A DNA stretch of 64,000 bases, taken from positions 212,599 to 276,598 of the forward strand of contig JAHDXO010000003.1 in NCBI GenBank assembly GCA_023382975.1, read 5' to 3'. The notes below the pieces were generated by a model that did no database searches, was not told the origin of the DNA, and worked only from the letters and a program-made list of their open reading frames with translations. The position numbers and the translations under genes are program-made. Of the stretch, positions 16,759 through 26,298 are shown piece by piece. Numbering within the stretch: position 1 is the stretch's first letter; every line of letters starts with the position of its first letter. Origin of the DNA: Pirellulaceae bacterium. GTDB taxonomy: Bacteria; Planctomycetota; Planctomycetia; Pirellulales; Pirellulaceae.

Positions 16759-18081
16759 TCACGCGAACTGCCGCAGCACTAATTCGGCGACTTGGCGGTC
16801 GGTGAAGGAATCGTCGGGAAGTACGCCGTCGCGCGAGGCCAGGATCACGCCGCGCTGAGCGTCGCTGCGCACGGGCGCACCGTGCGAGCCGCGAACCAGC
16901 GTCGCGTCCAGCGGGATGCTCCGCGTCGCCGGATCGAAATGCAGTTCGACTGGATCGTAACCCGGTTTGCGATGGATGTCGACCGATCGGGCGAAATCCG
17001 GAGCCAAGGCATCGTCCAACCACCAGTAGTAGGCCTGCCAACTGTTCGCGGTCGAGACCAAGATCACCTCGCCACTGCGCGGGTGGTCCATTCCGTACTC
17101 CGCCCGCTCGGAACCGGCAAGCACTTGATCGACGCCGACTGTACCGCGGAACAAATCGATCACGCGAGCCATTGAGGTGGAATCGGCGTCCCGCACAAAT
17201 ACGTGGGAAAACTGGTGATCCACCATGGCCCACGCCTTACTGGCCTCGATATCCAAATGCTCGCCGTCCTCTCTTCGCTGAACCTTCAACAAGCCGGCCT
17301 CGCGGAGCACCCGGTTGGGATAGGTTACATGGTCCACCGGGACGATCACGTATTCCGAGGCGGCGATCCAAGTCGGCTCCGATGAACCGTACGCCGCGGA
17401 AAACCCGTCGAACAGTCGGCCCAGCACTTGGTCGAACTCGTCCAGAGCACGCATCGCCGCCTCGCTGTCCGGGCCTGCTTTCTGCGCAGCGTAATCCAGA
17501 TGCGGCAGGTAGACATAGAACAGATTCGGGCGAAACTGCTCGGCCGCAGCGATCGCCGATTCAACGATCCAAGCGGTCGACGCGATGCTGGCCAGCGGTC
17601 CCCAGAAGTGCTTCAACGGAAAGTGGCCCAAGCGGTCCCGCAACTGGCCGTACAATTCAACCGGCTTGGTGTAGCACCACAGATCCTCGCTGCCGTCCGG
17701 ATTGTGGATCGGCGCCGGCATGCAGACATAGTCGGCGCCGCAGCCTTTGCTGAGCATCGGAAACCAGACGGCCGATGTGATCGACGGATCCTGCTGGTGC
17801 AAGCAGTCCCAGATCTGAGGCGAGGTGATCTTGTCGTTCCAGGCCGTCCACATCTCGACCTGCCGACTGTCGCGCCAGAAAAAGCCGTTGCCCACGACGC
17901 CGTGTTCGCGAGGCAACTTGCCGGTCAGCATGTTGGCCTGGACGGGCCACGTGACGCCGGGAAAGCTGGCCGTGAGCGAAGCCCGTCCGCCGCCGGCCAT
18001 CCGCGCGGTCAATCGCGGCAAGCGAACCAAGTCCAGCTCGCGCAAACCGGGAATCGAAAGGAAGACAACGTGGCGATCCAT
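16759..18081 (-). CDS. Alkaline phosphatase superfamily phosphodiesterase/nucleotide pyrophosphatase
   Basis: A 440-residue protein. FPGVTWPVQANMLTG (nucleophile Thr context) and REHGVVGNGFFWRD match type I phosphodiesterase/nucleotide pyrophosphatase enzymes. PHLDYAAQKAGPDS and PVDHVTYPN supply metal-binding Asp/His residues. No signal peptide is present. The start follows the prolyl oligopeptidase stop by 2 nt, with GGTGGGG as ribosome site inside that gene, so the two are one operon. The likely reaction is hydrolysis of phosphodiester or phosphonate-like substrates. The true substrate is unknown. Confidence 0.85.
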   Translation of the reverse strand: MDRHVVFLSIPGLRELDLVRLPRLTARMAGGGRASLTASFPGVTWPVQANMLTGKLPREHGVVGNGFFWRDSRQVEMWTAWNDKITSPQIWDCLHQQDPSITSAVWFPMLSKGCGADYVCMPAPIHNPDGSEDLWCYTKPVELYGQLRDRLGHFPLKHFWGPLASIASTAWIVESAIAAAEQFRPNLFYVYLPHLDYAAQKAGPDSEAAMRALDEFDQVLGRLFDGFSAAYGSSEPTWIAASEYVIVPVDHVTYPNRVLREAGLLKVQRREDGEHLDIEASKAWAMVDHQFSHVFVRDADSTSMARVIDLFRGTVGVDQVLAGSERAEYGMDHPRSGEVILVSTANSWQAYYWWLDDALAPDFARSVDIHRKPGYDPVELHFDPATRSIPLDATLVRGSHGAPVRSDAQRGVILASRDGVLPDDSFTDRQVAELVLRQFA

Positions 18082-18083
18082 GA

Positions 18084-20246
18084 TCAATCCCCACCTTCCG
18101 CCGCGCGAGGCTCCGCGGCGAGCACGTGTTCCAGGAACGCCTGCGCATCGGCGGCCGATTCGATCAGCTTGGTGGTCGGCGTTCCGGCGCCGTGTCCGGC
18201 GCTGGTCTCGATGCGGATCAGCACCGGCGCATCGCCCCGATGGGTGTGTTGCAGCGCCGCGGCGAACTTGAAGCTGTGCCCCGGCACGACGCGGTCGTCG
18301 TGGTCGGCGGTCATCACCATCGTCGCCGGGTAGCGGGTTCCCGGCTTCAGGTTGTGCAGCGGCGAATAGCGGATCAGCGTCTGGAATTCGTCGGGGTCGT
18401 CCGACGATCCGAACTCGGACACCCATGCCCAGCCGATCGTGAACTTGTGATACCGCAGCATGTCCATCACGCCCACGGCGGGAATCGCCGCGCCGAACAA
18501 TTCGGGCTGCTGGGTCATCGCTGCACCGACCAGCAGGCCTCCGTTGCTGCCGCCTCGGATGGCCAACCGGCTGGGTGACGTATAGCCTTGGTCGATCAGC
18601 CACCGAGCCGCCGCCAGGAAATCATCGAAGACGTTCTGCTTGTTGGCCTTCATCCCGGCCTCGTGCCAGCGGCGTCCGTACTCGCCGCCCCCGCGCAGAT
18701 TCGGCACCGCGTACAGTCCGCCGCGTTCCATCCAGACCAGATTGCTGACCGAGAAACTCGGAGTCAACGAGATGTCAAATCCGCCGTAACCGTACAAAAC
18801 GGTCTGCCAGCCACCCGCCGGACGCTCGCCGCGGCGATGGGTCAGGAACATCGGCACGCGAGTGCCGTCGCGACTCTCGAAAAACACCTGCCGCGTTTCG
18901 TAGTCCGCCGGATCGAACGGCAACTGCGGGCGGCGAAAGACGGAACTCTCGCCCGTCGCCACTTCGTAACGGTAGATCGTGACCGGCATCGTAAAGCTGG
19001 TGAACCAGTAGAACGTCTCGCGATCCGATTGCCGCCCGCCGAATCCGCCGGCCGTGCCAATGCCCGGCATGGCGACTTCGCCCAAACGGCGGCCGTCCAA
19101 CTCGAACATTTCGATTCTCGTCGTGGCGTCCATCAGATAGGAAACGAAAAAGCGGTTTCCGACGATGCTCGCTCCGCGGATCACCTGCTCCGACTCGGCG
19201 ATCACTTCTTCCCACTTCGCACGCTCCGGTTGCTGAAGATCGATGGCGACCACGCGCCGCAGCGGAGCATCCAAGTCGGTCAAGATCCAGAACCGCGAGC
19301 CCTGGTTGCCGAGGAATTCGTATTCGGCGTCGAAGCCGCTCAGCAACTCGACCACCTGGGCCTGCGGATCCGCCAGCGGCTTGTAGAATACCTGGTTCTT
19401 CCGCTCCGTCCCCCGCCACACGCCGATCACCAGATACTGGCCATCGTCGGTCACTCGGCTACCGAATCCCCATTCCTTTTCATCCGGCCGCTCGTAGATC
19501 AACCGGTCCTGGTCCTGAGCATCGCCGAGCCGGTGGTAGAACAGCTTCTGAAAGTAGTTCGCGCCCGTGAATTCCTCGCCCGGCGGCGGTTCGTCGTAGC
19601 GGCTGTAGAAGAAGCCTCGATTGTCCGGCGTCCAGGCCACGCTCGAAAACTTGATCCACTTCAGATGGTCGCCCAGGTCCTGACCGCTCGCCACGTCCCG
19701 GACATGCCACTCGCGCCAATCCGAGCCCGCCGCGGCCAGCCCGTAAGCCAGCAAGCGACCGTCATCGCTGACCTCCCAGCCCGCCAAGGCCACCGTGCCG
19801 TCGTCGGACAGCCGGTTGGGGTCCAGCAACTCGCGCGGTGTCCCGTCGAGCGATTCGGCCACGTACAGGACGCTCTGGTTCTGAAGCCCGTCGTTGCGAG
19901 TGTAGAAGTACCGTCCGCCGCGCTGTACCGGCTCGGTGTAACGTTCAAAGTTCCAGAGTTCCGTCAGCCGCTGCCGGATCGCTTCCCGCTGAGGAATCTT
20001 GCGCAGGAAATCGAAGGTCACGGCATTTTGCGACTGGACCCAGGCCTTGGTCGCCTCGCTATCCACATCTTCCAGCCAGCGATAGGGATCTTGGACCACG
20101 ACGCCGTGATAATCGTCGGATTGATCGGCTCGGTTCGTCTCGGGATACGCCAGCCGCACCGCGTCCGGCTCCGTCGCTTGGACGGTTACAGAAACCAATG
20201 CCATGCACAACACCCAATATGTCTTCGAGGAACGAAAGCTCACCAT
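18084..20246 (-). CDS. Prolyl oligopeptidase family serine peptidase (S9A)
   Basis: A 720-residue enzyme with an N-terminal hydrophobic segment (VLCMALVSVTVQATE) that looks like a signal peptide. The propeller entry motif DPYRWLEDVDSEATKAWVQ is classical for S9A. The catalytic domain carries GGSNGG (Ser567), TADHDDRVVP (Asp near 650) and SAGHGAG (His685), all present. It cleaves short peptides after proline and probably acts in the periplasm. Length matches the family. It is first in an operon with the phosphodiesterase. Confidence 0.95.
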   Translation of the reverse strand: MVSFRSSKTYWVLCMALVSVTVQATEPDAVRLAYPETNRADQSDDYHGVVVQDPYRWLEDVDSEATKAWVQSQNAVTFDFLRKIPQREAIRQRLTELWNFERYTEPVQRGGRYFYTRNDGLQNQSVLYVAESLDGTPRELLDPNRLSDDGTVALAGWEVSDDGRLLAYGLAAAGSDWREWHVRDVASGQDLGDHLKWIKFSSVAWTPDNRGFFYSRYDEPPPGEEFTGANYFQKLFYHRLGDAQDQDRLIYERPDEKEWGFGSRVTDDGQYLVIGVWRGTERKNQVFYKPLADPQAQVVELLSGFDAEYEFLGNQGSRFWILTDLDAPLRRVVAIDLQQPERAKWEEVIAESEQVIRGASIVGNRFFVSYLMDATTRIEMFELDGRRLGEVAMPGIGTAGGFGGRQSDRETFYWFTSFTMPVTIYRYEVATGESSVFRRPQLPFDPADYETRQVFFESRDGTRVPMFLTHRRGERPAGGWQTVLYGYGGFDISLTPSFSVSNLVWMERGGLYAVPNLRGGGEYGRRWHEAGMKANKQNVFDDFLAAARWLIDQGYTSPSRLAIRGGSNGGLLVGAAMTQQPELFGAAIPAVGVMDMLRYHKFTIGWAWVSEFGSSDDPDEFQTLIRYSPLHNLKPGTRYPATMVMTADHDDRVVPGHSFKFAAALQHTHRGDAPVLIRIETSAGHGAGTPTTKLIESAADAQAFLEHVLAAEPRAAEGGD

Positions 20247-20555
20247 GTTCGACGGTTCCGTGACGGGAGGAGAAGAAAACTTGCTGCGTACCTTGGTGCC
20301 CGCGATTGTAAGGGGTTGACCGCAACAGACGCAACCGCTGTCCTGCTCGGCCGAGTTCGAACGCGCCGCGCGCCTGTCGCGATGCCGCAGGGATCCGGAC
20401 GCTGGGGCAGGAGCGGAATCCGCCCATTTTCCCGGGGTTTCCGGCAGGGAACCGCATCGGGGCTTGCCGAGCTGGAAACCTGTACGGTAGAGTCTATCGG
20501 TTGGCGATGGTCAGGAGACTTCGAATCCACGGAAATGGAGAGGCAGGGAAAACCG

Positions 20556-21788
20556 ATGAGCGACCCGTATTTTCAGCAACTGTTCGCGGACCGGATCGGC
20601 GGTCCGAACTACGGCAAGGGCAGCGAGATCTACAAGTTCGAAAAGATCAAGCGTGCCAAGCGCAAGGCATTGCAGGACTATCCGAATCGCACGTTGCTGG
20701 ACTTTGGTATCGGCGAAAACGACGCGATGGCGGACGATGCGGTTCGTCAGCGGATGGCCTTGGAGATCAACCGGCCGGAAAACCGCGGCTATGCGGACAA
20801 CGGGATCGCGGAGTTCAAACAAGCAGTGGCCCGTTTCATGCAACGCCATTTCGGCGTGGAACTCGATCCGGTCAAAGAGGTCAATCACTGCATCGGTTCC
20901 AAGACCGCCCTGGCCATGCTGCCGGCGTGTTTCATCAATCCGGGCGACATCACGCTGATGACCGTGCCGGGCTATCCGGTCGCCGGGACGCACACCCGTT
21001 ATTTCGGCGGCACCGTGTACCGCCTGCCGCTGGCTCCCGAGAATGACTTCCTGCCCGACTTGAACGCGATCCCGGACGACATCGCTCGCCAGGCCAAGCT
21101 GTTGGTGCTGAACTATCCGAACAGCCCCACCGGTCGCGTGGCGACTCGCGAGTTCTACCAGCAGGTGATCGAATTCGCCAAAGCCAAGCAGATCGTCGTC
21201 GTGCAGGATGCGGCACACATCATGTTGACCTTCTCCGGCGAACCGCTCAGCTTCCTTTCCGTGCCGGGCGCACGCGACGTGGGCGTCGAGGTCCATTCGC
21301 TCTCCAAGGGCTTCAACATGATCGGCTGGCGGCTCGGCTGGGTCTGCGGCCACGAACGGCTGGTCCAAGCGTTTTCGGACGTCAAGGACAATTGCGATTC
21401 GGGCCAGTTCATCGCCATCCAGAAGGCTTCGGTGACCGCTCTGGACGACGACTCGATTCCCGTCCGCGTGCAAGCCAAGTACCGCCGCCGGATGGAGAAG
21501 CTGGTCGCCGCCCTGTCCGCCTGTGGATTCCAGTGTCGGATGCCCGGCGGTTCGTACTTCTTGTACACGCCTGCGCCGCGGGGCGTGGAGTCCGGTCCCG
21601 AATTTGCGACAGCCGAGGCGGCCAGCCAGTACCTGATCACCGAGAAATCGATCGTCACGGTCCCCTGGGACGACGCGGGCGCCTTCCTGCGTTTCTCGGT
21701 GACCTACGTGGCCGACGACGAAGCGGCCGAAGATGCGCTGATGGCCGAAACCATTTCGCGGCTGCAACAGATCAAACTGGTGTTTTGA
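20556..21788 (+). CDS. dapL: LL-diaminopimelate aminotransferase
   Basis: A 410-residue class I/II aminotransferase. The PLP lysine lies in SLSKGFNMIGWRLGW (K251). LLVLNYPNSPTG and YADNGIAEFKQA, plus the whole-length match to the 410-residue DapL size, point to the enzyme that converts tetrahydrodipicolinate plus glutamate to LL-diaminopimelate in lysine and peptidoglycan-precursor synthesis. The ATG at 20556 has AGGGAAA upstream. An ATG at 20535 would add seven residues. A very long open frame upstream to 18588 is the shadow of the peptidase gene. Planctomycetes commonly use DapL. Confidence 0.85.
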   Translation: MSDPYFQQLFADRIGGPNYGKGSEIYKFEKIKRAKRKALQDYPNRTLLDFGIGENDAMADDAVRQRMALEINRPENRGYADNGIAEFKQAVARFMQRHFGVELDPVKEVNHCIGSKTALAMLPACFINPGDITLMTVPGYPVAGTHTRYFGGTVYRLPLAPENDFLPDLNAIPDDIARQAKLLVLNYPNSPTGRVATREFYQQVIEFAKAKQIVVVQDAAHIMLTFSGEPLSFLSVPGARDVGVEVHSLSKGFNMIGWRLGWVCGHERLVQAFSDVKDNCDSGQFIAIQKASVTALDDDSIPVRVQAKYRRRMEKLVAALSACGFQCRMPGGSYFLYTPAPRGVESGPEFATAEAASQYLITEKSIVTVPWDDAGAFLRFSVTYVADDEAAEDALMAETISRLQQIKLVF

Positions 21789-21807
21789 AGCAAGAGGGAC
21801 CAGCGCC

Positions 21808-22842
21808 ATGACGACGGGCAACGCAAGACACCGCAGCGCAGTCATTCGCGTAGCGGGACTCGTGAGAGTTCCGCGGGATGGCACGCCGTTTCAAAATCGG
21901 AGGTCTCACGACTTCCGCTACGAAGGAAAACCGGGCCCGGGCGTGGTCCTTGGGCTTCTTTTCGTCGTCATCGGTATCGTCTTGCCAGGATGCGGTGGAG
22001 GCGGCTCGGGCGAGTCGCTGACCGCCCAGTATCAGCAGGCGCTGCAAATTGCCGACTCCGAATTGCAGGTAACCCAGTTGTTGCGAGTGGCGGAGAAACA
22101 GCACTCGGCCGGGGACGCAGGCGGAGTGGACAAGTCGCTTACCTCGGCCGCCGATGCCGCCCGGCGCATCCGGGATGCCGGAGGCCGCGCGACGGCGCTG
22201 AACCGCATCGGCATGGCCATGGCGCGGATGAACCGCCCCAGCGATGCCAAGAACGTCTTTCGCGAGGTTCAGAAGACGGCCGGCGAAGTCTCCGACGCCG
22301 AGGCTCGATCCGCCCTGTTGACGCGAATGGCCTACGCCTACGAAAAGTACCTCGGCGAGGCGCGCGAGGCAGCCGACCTGCTCGACCGCGCCGAACAGAG
22401 CGCCGACCAGATCGCCCGACCGGAGGGCCGCGTCGAAGCGCTGTTGGAAGTCGCCTATACGCACTTCGGACTCGGCCACGAGCAACAGGCCCAGCAGCGC
22501 GTCGAGCGGACGCTGGAGAACGCCCGCGGGTTGGAGGACGTCCGCAAGCGGGCTGATTCGCTGGCCAGCTCCGCCGCGATCATGGTCAAGATGAAGCAGG
22601 CGGACGCGGCGAAGGCCCTGTTCCAGGAATCCCAGAAGACGGCGACCGAGATTCCCGATCCGCTCAGCCGAGCCTACGCGTTGGTCCATCTCGGCACCAA
22701 GCTGATCGAAGCGGACATGAAGGGCGCCGCGCAAAAAATCCTGCAGTTGGCCGAAGCCGCGGCCGATCAGGTTGCCGACCAGAGCATGCGCGGACCCCTG
22801 ATGGAAAAAATCTACGCCACCCGGCGCAGAACCACGGCATGA
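21808..22842 (+). CDS. Lipoprotein with helical TPR-like repeats
   Basis: A 344-residue protein. The lipobox-like LPGC places the modified Cys at residue 62, after a hydrophobic stretch (VVLGLLFVVIGIV). The rest is regular alpha-helical repeats (TALNRIGMAMARM, RSALLTRMAYAYEKY, ALLEVAYTHFGLG) resembling TPRs. GAGGGA lies 8 nt before ATG 21808, but the first 45 residues are unusual for a lipoprotein and are encoded by a copy of a dispersed inverted repeat (21849-21922). A GTG at 21943 would give a conventional signal peptide but lacks a good ribosome site. Function unknown. Confidence 0.6.
   Translation: MTTGNARHRSAVIRVAGLVRVPRDGTPFQNRRSHDFRYEGKPGPGVVLGLLFVVIGIVLPGCGGGGSGESLTAQYQQALQIADSELQVTQLLRVAEKQHSAGDAGGVDKSLTSAADAARRIRDAGGRATALNRIGMAMARMNRPSDAKNVFREVQKTAGEVSDAEARSALLTRMAYAYEKYLGEAREAADLLDRAEQSADQIARPEGRVEALLEVAYTHFGLGHEQQAQQRVERTLENARGLEDVRKRADSLASSAAIMVKMKQADAAKALFQESQKTATEIPDPLSRAYALVHLGTKLIEADMKGAAQKILQLAEAAADQVADQSMRGPLMEKIYATRRRTTA
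21849..21922. repeat. Imperfect inverted repeat inside the lipoprotein 5' coding region
   Basis: Arms 21849-21873 and 21898-21922 match at 21 of 25 positions and begin CGTAGCGG...; the unit resembles the CGTAGCCGAATTCGTGAG family found at 48363, 49646, 51957 and 61230. It overlaps codons that precede the lipoprotein hydrophobic segment. Confidence 0.6.
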
Positions 22843-22854
22843 ACTTTCCCCGTA

Positions 22855-22875
22855 GCACAGGCTGCCAGCCTGTGC
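22855..22875. repeat. Perfect 21-nt palindrome, dispersed family
   Basis: GCACAGGCTGCCAGCCTGTGC follows the lipoprotein stop. An inverted relative sits at 51021-51040. It may be a transcription end or a repeat element. Confidence 0.6.
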
Positions 22876-22947
22876 CGTCTGCTGACTCGCCGTTCGCTCA
22901 TGCGCCGCGGGCGACGCAACTCTCACCCCTGACCTGTGAGGTGGATC

Positions 22948-25900
22948 ATGATCCGACTGGCCGGTTTCTTGTTCTTGGTTCTCGGCGGAGTGTCTTGGGT
23001 CTCGGGAGCCGCCGATCCGTTGCCGTTGTGCGAGCGTTGGAGCGACCCCTACGAAGGCGAAGACGCCACCGGCAGCCGGACCATCGCGTTGTGGCAGTTC
23101 GACGCGGACGACGAGACGGCCGACGCCTCCGGACACGGCCACCAGGTGACGTTGCACAACGCGGTGATCGCCCGCGAGGGCCGGTTTGGCGAAGCGCTCG
23201 AGTGTTTTCCAGGCTGGCCGGTCCAGGACAAGCGGCACGCCGCCGTGGCGAAGAACGCGCCGTCGCTGAGTCCTGACGGGGCCTTCACGTTGGAGATGTG
23301 GGTCCGACCCAAGCCGGAACTGAACGCCGAATATCCGGATTCGTTTCTGCTGGACAAGAAGTACGTCTCGCACAACGATTACCAACTGATCCTGGGGCCG
23401 GCCGACCGGGCGGGCTCGCGAGTTCTGCGCGCCGTCCTGGGTTTCGGCAACGATTCGGCGACCTGGTATTCGCGGCCGATGCGACTGGAGACCGGCACTT
23501 GGCACCATCTGGCGTTCACCTACGACGCGGCCGGCGAGGGCAGGTTCTTCCTGAACGGTTCAAGTTGGGGCGGCGGCGAGCAGCCGAACCGCAAGGCGAT
23601 CAGCGCCGGCCGGCACGATCTGTCGATCGGCGACCGGATCGGCAGCTACTACCACGGATTTCCGGGCTATATCGATCAGGTCCGCATCGCGCGCGGCGTG
23701 CTGGAATTACGGCCGCTGAGGCTGGAAGTCGTCTCGGACCGGCGAGTTTTCGTGCGCGGCGAACCGAACGCAAGTCTGCTGCTGGCGATCACCAATCTGC
23801 AAAAGGTCGCCGTGCCGCAGGTGCGCATCACGTTCTCGTTGGACGGCGGGATGAGCCAGACGATTCAGGCGGGTCCGCTCGAACCGGGACAACGTCAGGC
23901 GATTCCCTATCAGCCGGACACGATGCTGCGCCCCGATCTGTATGGCTTGACGGCGGAGATCGAGGTGACCGAACCCGTCGCGTACGCCGCCCGTGAGTCC
24001 TTTCCGGTGCAGATCGTGGCGAGAAAGAACCTCGACGAGTTCCCTGTGTTGATGTGGGGGATCTATGGCGGCGTCACCGACGAGATTTCGCGTCTGAAGC
24101 AGATCGGCTTCACCCACGTGCTGGGCGTCGGCGCCGATCACCAGCGCATCTGGAAAGCGGATTCGCCCGTCCAGGCCGCCGACGACGAGGCAGTGCGGCG
24201 CACTCGGCAAGCGTTGGATGCCGCGCTGGCCAACGGCCTGACGCTGGTGGCCAGTCTGTCGCCGGGCGCAGGGATGCGAAGTGTCGAGGAGTTCCGGCGA
24301 GTCGGCCGCGATGGGCAAGCCTACGCGCCGCGCGAAGATCTCTGCGGGCTGTTTCCCCAGATGGCACCGTTTTGTTACCGCGTCGGCGCGTCGGTCGCGG
24401 GAACCTACGGCGACCACCCGGCCTTCGGCGCCGCGCTGCTGCACACCGAAGTGCGCGATCACGCGCGACCCTGCTTCCACCCGCACGACTTGGACGCGTT
24501 CCGAAAAGCCACCGGGCTGGAAATTCCGGCCGAGGTCAGCACGTCGCGCGGCGTGGACTACAGCCGGCTGAGCGACATTCCCGCTTCGCGGGTCATTCCG
24601 GACGATCATCCGCTGTACGTCTATTACCGCTGGTACTGGAAAACGGGCGATGGCTGGAACGAGTTGAACACCGCGTTGGCCAAGGGCCTTCGGTCCACTG
24701 GACGCAACGATCTGTGGACGTTTCACGATCCGGCCGTGCGCGTGGCCAGCGTCTACGGCAGCGGCGGTGAAGTCGACGTGCTCTCGCAGTGGACGTACAG
24801 CTATCCGGACCCGATCCGCATCGGCTTGGCCACCGACGAACTGCTGGCGATGGCGGCCGGCGCCGATCCGCCGCAGCAGGTGATGAAGATGACGCAGGTC
24901 ATTTGGTATCGCAGCCAGACGGCGCCGGCGCCAAAGAACCCGACCGAACCGCCCGCCTACCAGGCCGAATGGGAACGCCAGCAGCCGGACGCACCATTCA
25001 TCACCATCGCGCCGATCCATCTGCGCGAGGCGTTTTGGACCAAGATCGCTCGTCCGATCCGAGGCATCATGTACCACGGCTGGCAGTCGCTGGTGCCGAC
25101 CGATTCCCCGGGCGGCTACCGTTACACGCATCCGCAGACGCAGCATGAACTGGCGCGGCTGGTGCGCGAGATCGTCCAGCCGCTGGGACCGACGCTGCTG
25201 CACGTGCCGGCAGTGGCGAGCGACGTGGCGCTGTACGAGAGTTTTGCCAGCGAGATGTTCGCGCGCCGCGGCACCTTTGGCTGGGGCGGCGGCTGGGCGG
25301 GCGATTGCTACCACATCCTGCAATACGCCCATCTGCAGCCCGAGATCGTGTTCGACGAGACGATTCTCGGCGGCGGATTGGACGGAAAGCGGGTGCTGGT
25401 CATGCCCGATTGCGACGTGCTGACGGCTGGTGTCGCCGAGCGGATCCAGGCGTTTCAGGCCGCGGGTGGGATCGTTGTCGGCGACGAACGGACTTGCCCC
25501 GCGATCCGGCCGGACATCGCGATCCCGGTCTACCAGCGCACCGGCCGGGCCGACCGCGACAAACTCGAATTGCTGCAACGTGCCGCGGCGCTGCGCGAGG
25601 CCTTGGACAGCCGCTATCAACGCACCGTCGACAGTTCCCATCCCGAGGTGATTCCCTACCAGCGGCGCTGGGGCGAGGCGGACTACGTGTTTGCCGTCAA
25701 CGACCGACGCGAGTACGGGCAGTATGTCGGGCACCACGGCATCGTCATGGAGAACGGGTTGCCGTCGGAGGCCGAGCTGTCGGTGTCGCGCGCCGCGGGC
25801 GCCGTCTACGATCTGGTCGCTTCCCGTCGCGTCGATAGTCAAGCGACCGACGGGACGGTTCGCTTTCCCGTCCGCCTGGCGCCCGGCGACGGTCGCGCGT

Positions 25901-26289
25901 ATCTGATTGTCAGCCAACCGATCGCCGCCGTGGAGGTCGCGGTCCGCGAATCCGCGGCGCGCGGGGAGTCGCTCGAGGTGGCGGTCGCGGTGCTAGACGA
26001 GTTGAGCAAGCCGGTGGAAGCCGTGATTCCGCTTCACGTCACGATCCGGGACTCGGAAGGACGCCCGGCGGAACGGAGCGGGTTCTATGCAGCGCCGGGC
26101 GGACGACTGGAAATTCCGCTGGACATCGCACCGAACGACCGCTTCGGGATCTGGACAATCGACGTTCGCGAACTGGCGGGCGGACAAGCGGGAAACGCAT
26201 CGTTCCGCGTTACCGGTCCCGCCGCGTGGCCTCCGGGCAGCCGGGACCACGACAAGGAAATCGCCAATCCGGAGCAGCCGAAAGGATGA
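22948..26289 (+). CDS. Large secreted LamG-domain protein, glycoside-hydrolase-like architecture
   Basis: A 1113-residue protein with a signal peptide (LAGFLFLVLGGVSWVSGAADP). GAGGTGG precedes the ATG at 22948. A GTG at 22936 is less likely. Residues about 40-245 form a concanavalin-like LamG domain (IALWQFDADDETADASGHGH; FTLEMWVRPKPE; GTWHHLAFTYDA; GYIDQVRIARG). Next comes a beta-sandwich, then an alpha/beta-barrel-like segment (VLMWGIYGGVTDEISRLKQI; HPAFGAALLHTEVRD), a Rossmann-like stretch with LVMPDCDVLTAGVAER as in the beta-galactosidase trimerization domain, and a C-terminal Ig-like sandwich. It probably acts on carbohydrate, but no catalytic pair is identified with confidence. Confidence 0.6.
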   Translation: MIRLAGFLFLVLGGVSWVSGAADPLPLCERWSDPYEGEDATGSRTIALWQFDADDETADASGHGHQVTLHNAVIAREGRFGEALECFPGWPVQDKRHAAVAKNAPSLSPDGAFTLEMWVRPKPELNAEYPDSFLLDKKYVSHNDYQLILGPADRAGSRVLRAVLGFGNDSATWYSRPMRLETGTWHHLAFTYDAAGEGRFFLNGSSWGGGEQPNRKAISAGRHDLSIGDRIGSYYHGFPGYIDQVRIARGVLELRPLRLEVVSDRRVFVRGEPNASLLLAITNLQKVAVPQVRITFSLDGGMSQTIQAGPLEPGQRQAIPYQPDTMLRPDLYGLTAEIEVTEPVAYAARESFPVQIVARKNLDEFPVLMWGIYGGVTDEISRLKQIGFTHVLGVGADHQRIWKADSPVQAADDEAVRRTRQALDAALANGLTLVASLSPGAGMRSVEEFRRVGRDGQAYAPREDLCGLFPQMAPFCYRVGASVAGTYGDHPAFGAALLHTEVRDHARPCFHPHDLDAFRKATGLEIPAEVSTSRGVDYSRLSDIPASRVIPDDHPLYVYYRWYWKTGDGWNELNTALAKGLRSTGRNDLWTFHDPAVRVASVYGSGGEVDVLSQWTYSYPDPIRIGLATDELLAMAAGADPPQQVMKMTQVIWYRSQTAPAPKNPTEPPAYQAEWERQQPDAPFITIAPIHLREAFWTKIARPIRGIMYHGWQSLVPTDSPGGYRYTHPQTQHELARLVREIVQPLGPTLLHVPAVASDVALYESFASEMFARRGTFGWGGGWAGDCYHILQYAHLQPEIVFDETILGGGLDGKRVLVMPDCDVLTAGVAERIQAFQAAGGIVVGDERTCPAIRPDIAIPVYQRTGRADRDKLELLQRAAALREALDSRYQRTVDSSHPEVIPYQRRWGEADYVFAVNDRREYGQYVGHHGIVMENGLPSEAELSVSRAAGAVYDLVASRRVDSQATDGTVRFPVRLAPGDGRAYLIVSQPIAAVEVAVRESAARGESLEVAVAVLDELSKPVEAVIPLHVTIRDSEGRPAERSGFYAAPGGRLEIPLDIAPNDRFGIWTIDVRELAGGQAGNASFRVTGPAAWPPGSRDHDKEIANPEQPKG

Positions 26290-26298
26290 TTCCGGGCG

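Noticed and set aside
18588..20555. Long plus-strand open frame running into the DapL gene
   Set aside because: It lies opposite the prolyl oligopeptidase gene and has no coding-like composition. The real start is 20556.
23707..25917. 736-residue minus-strand open frame
   Set aside because: Antisense shadow of the LamG protein, rich in Arg/His as expected for high-GC antisense frames.
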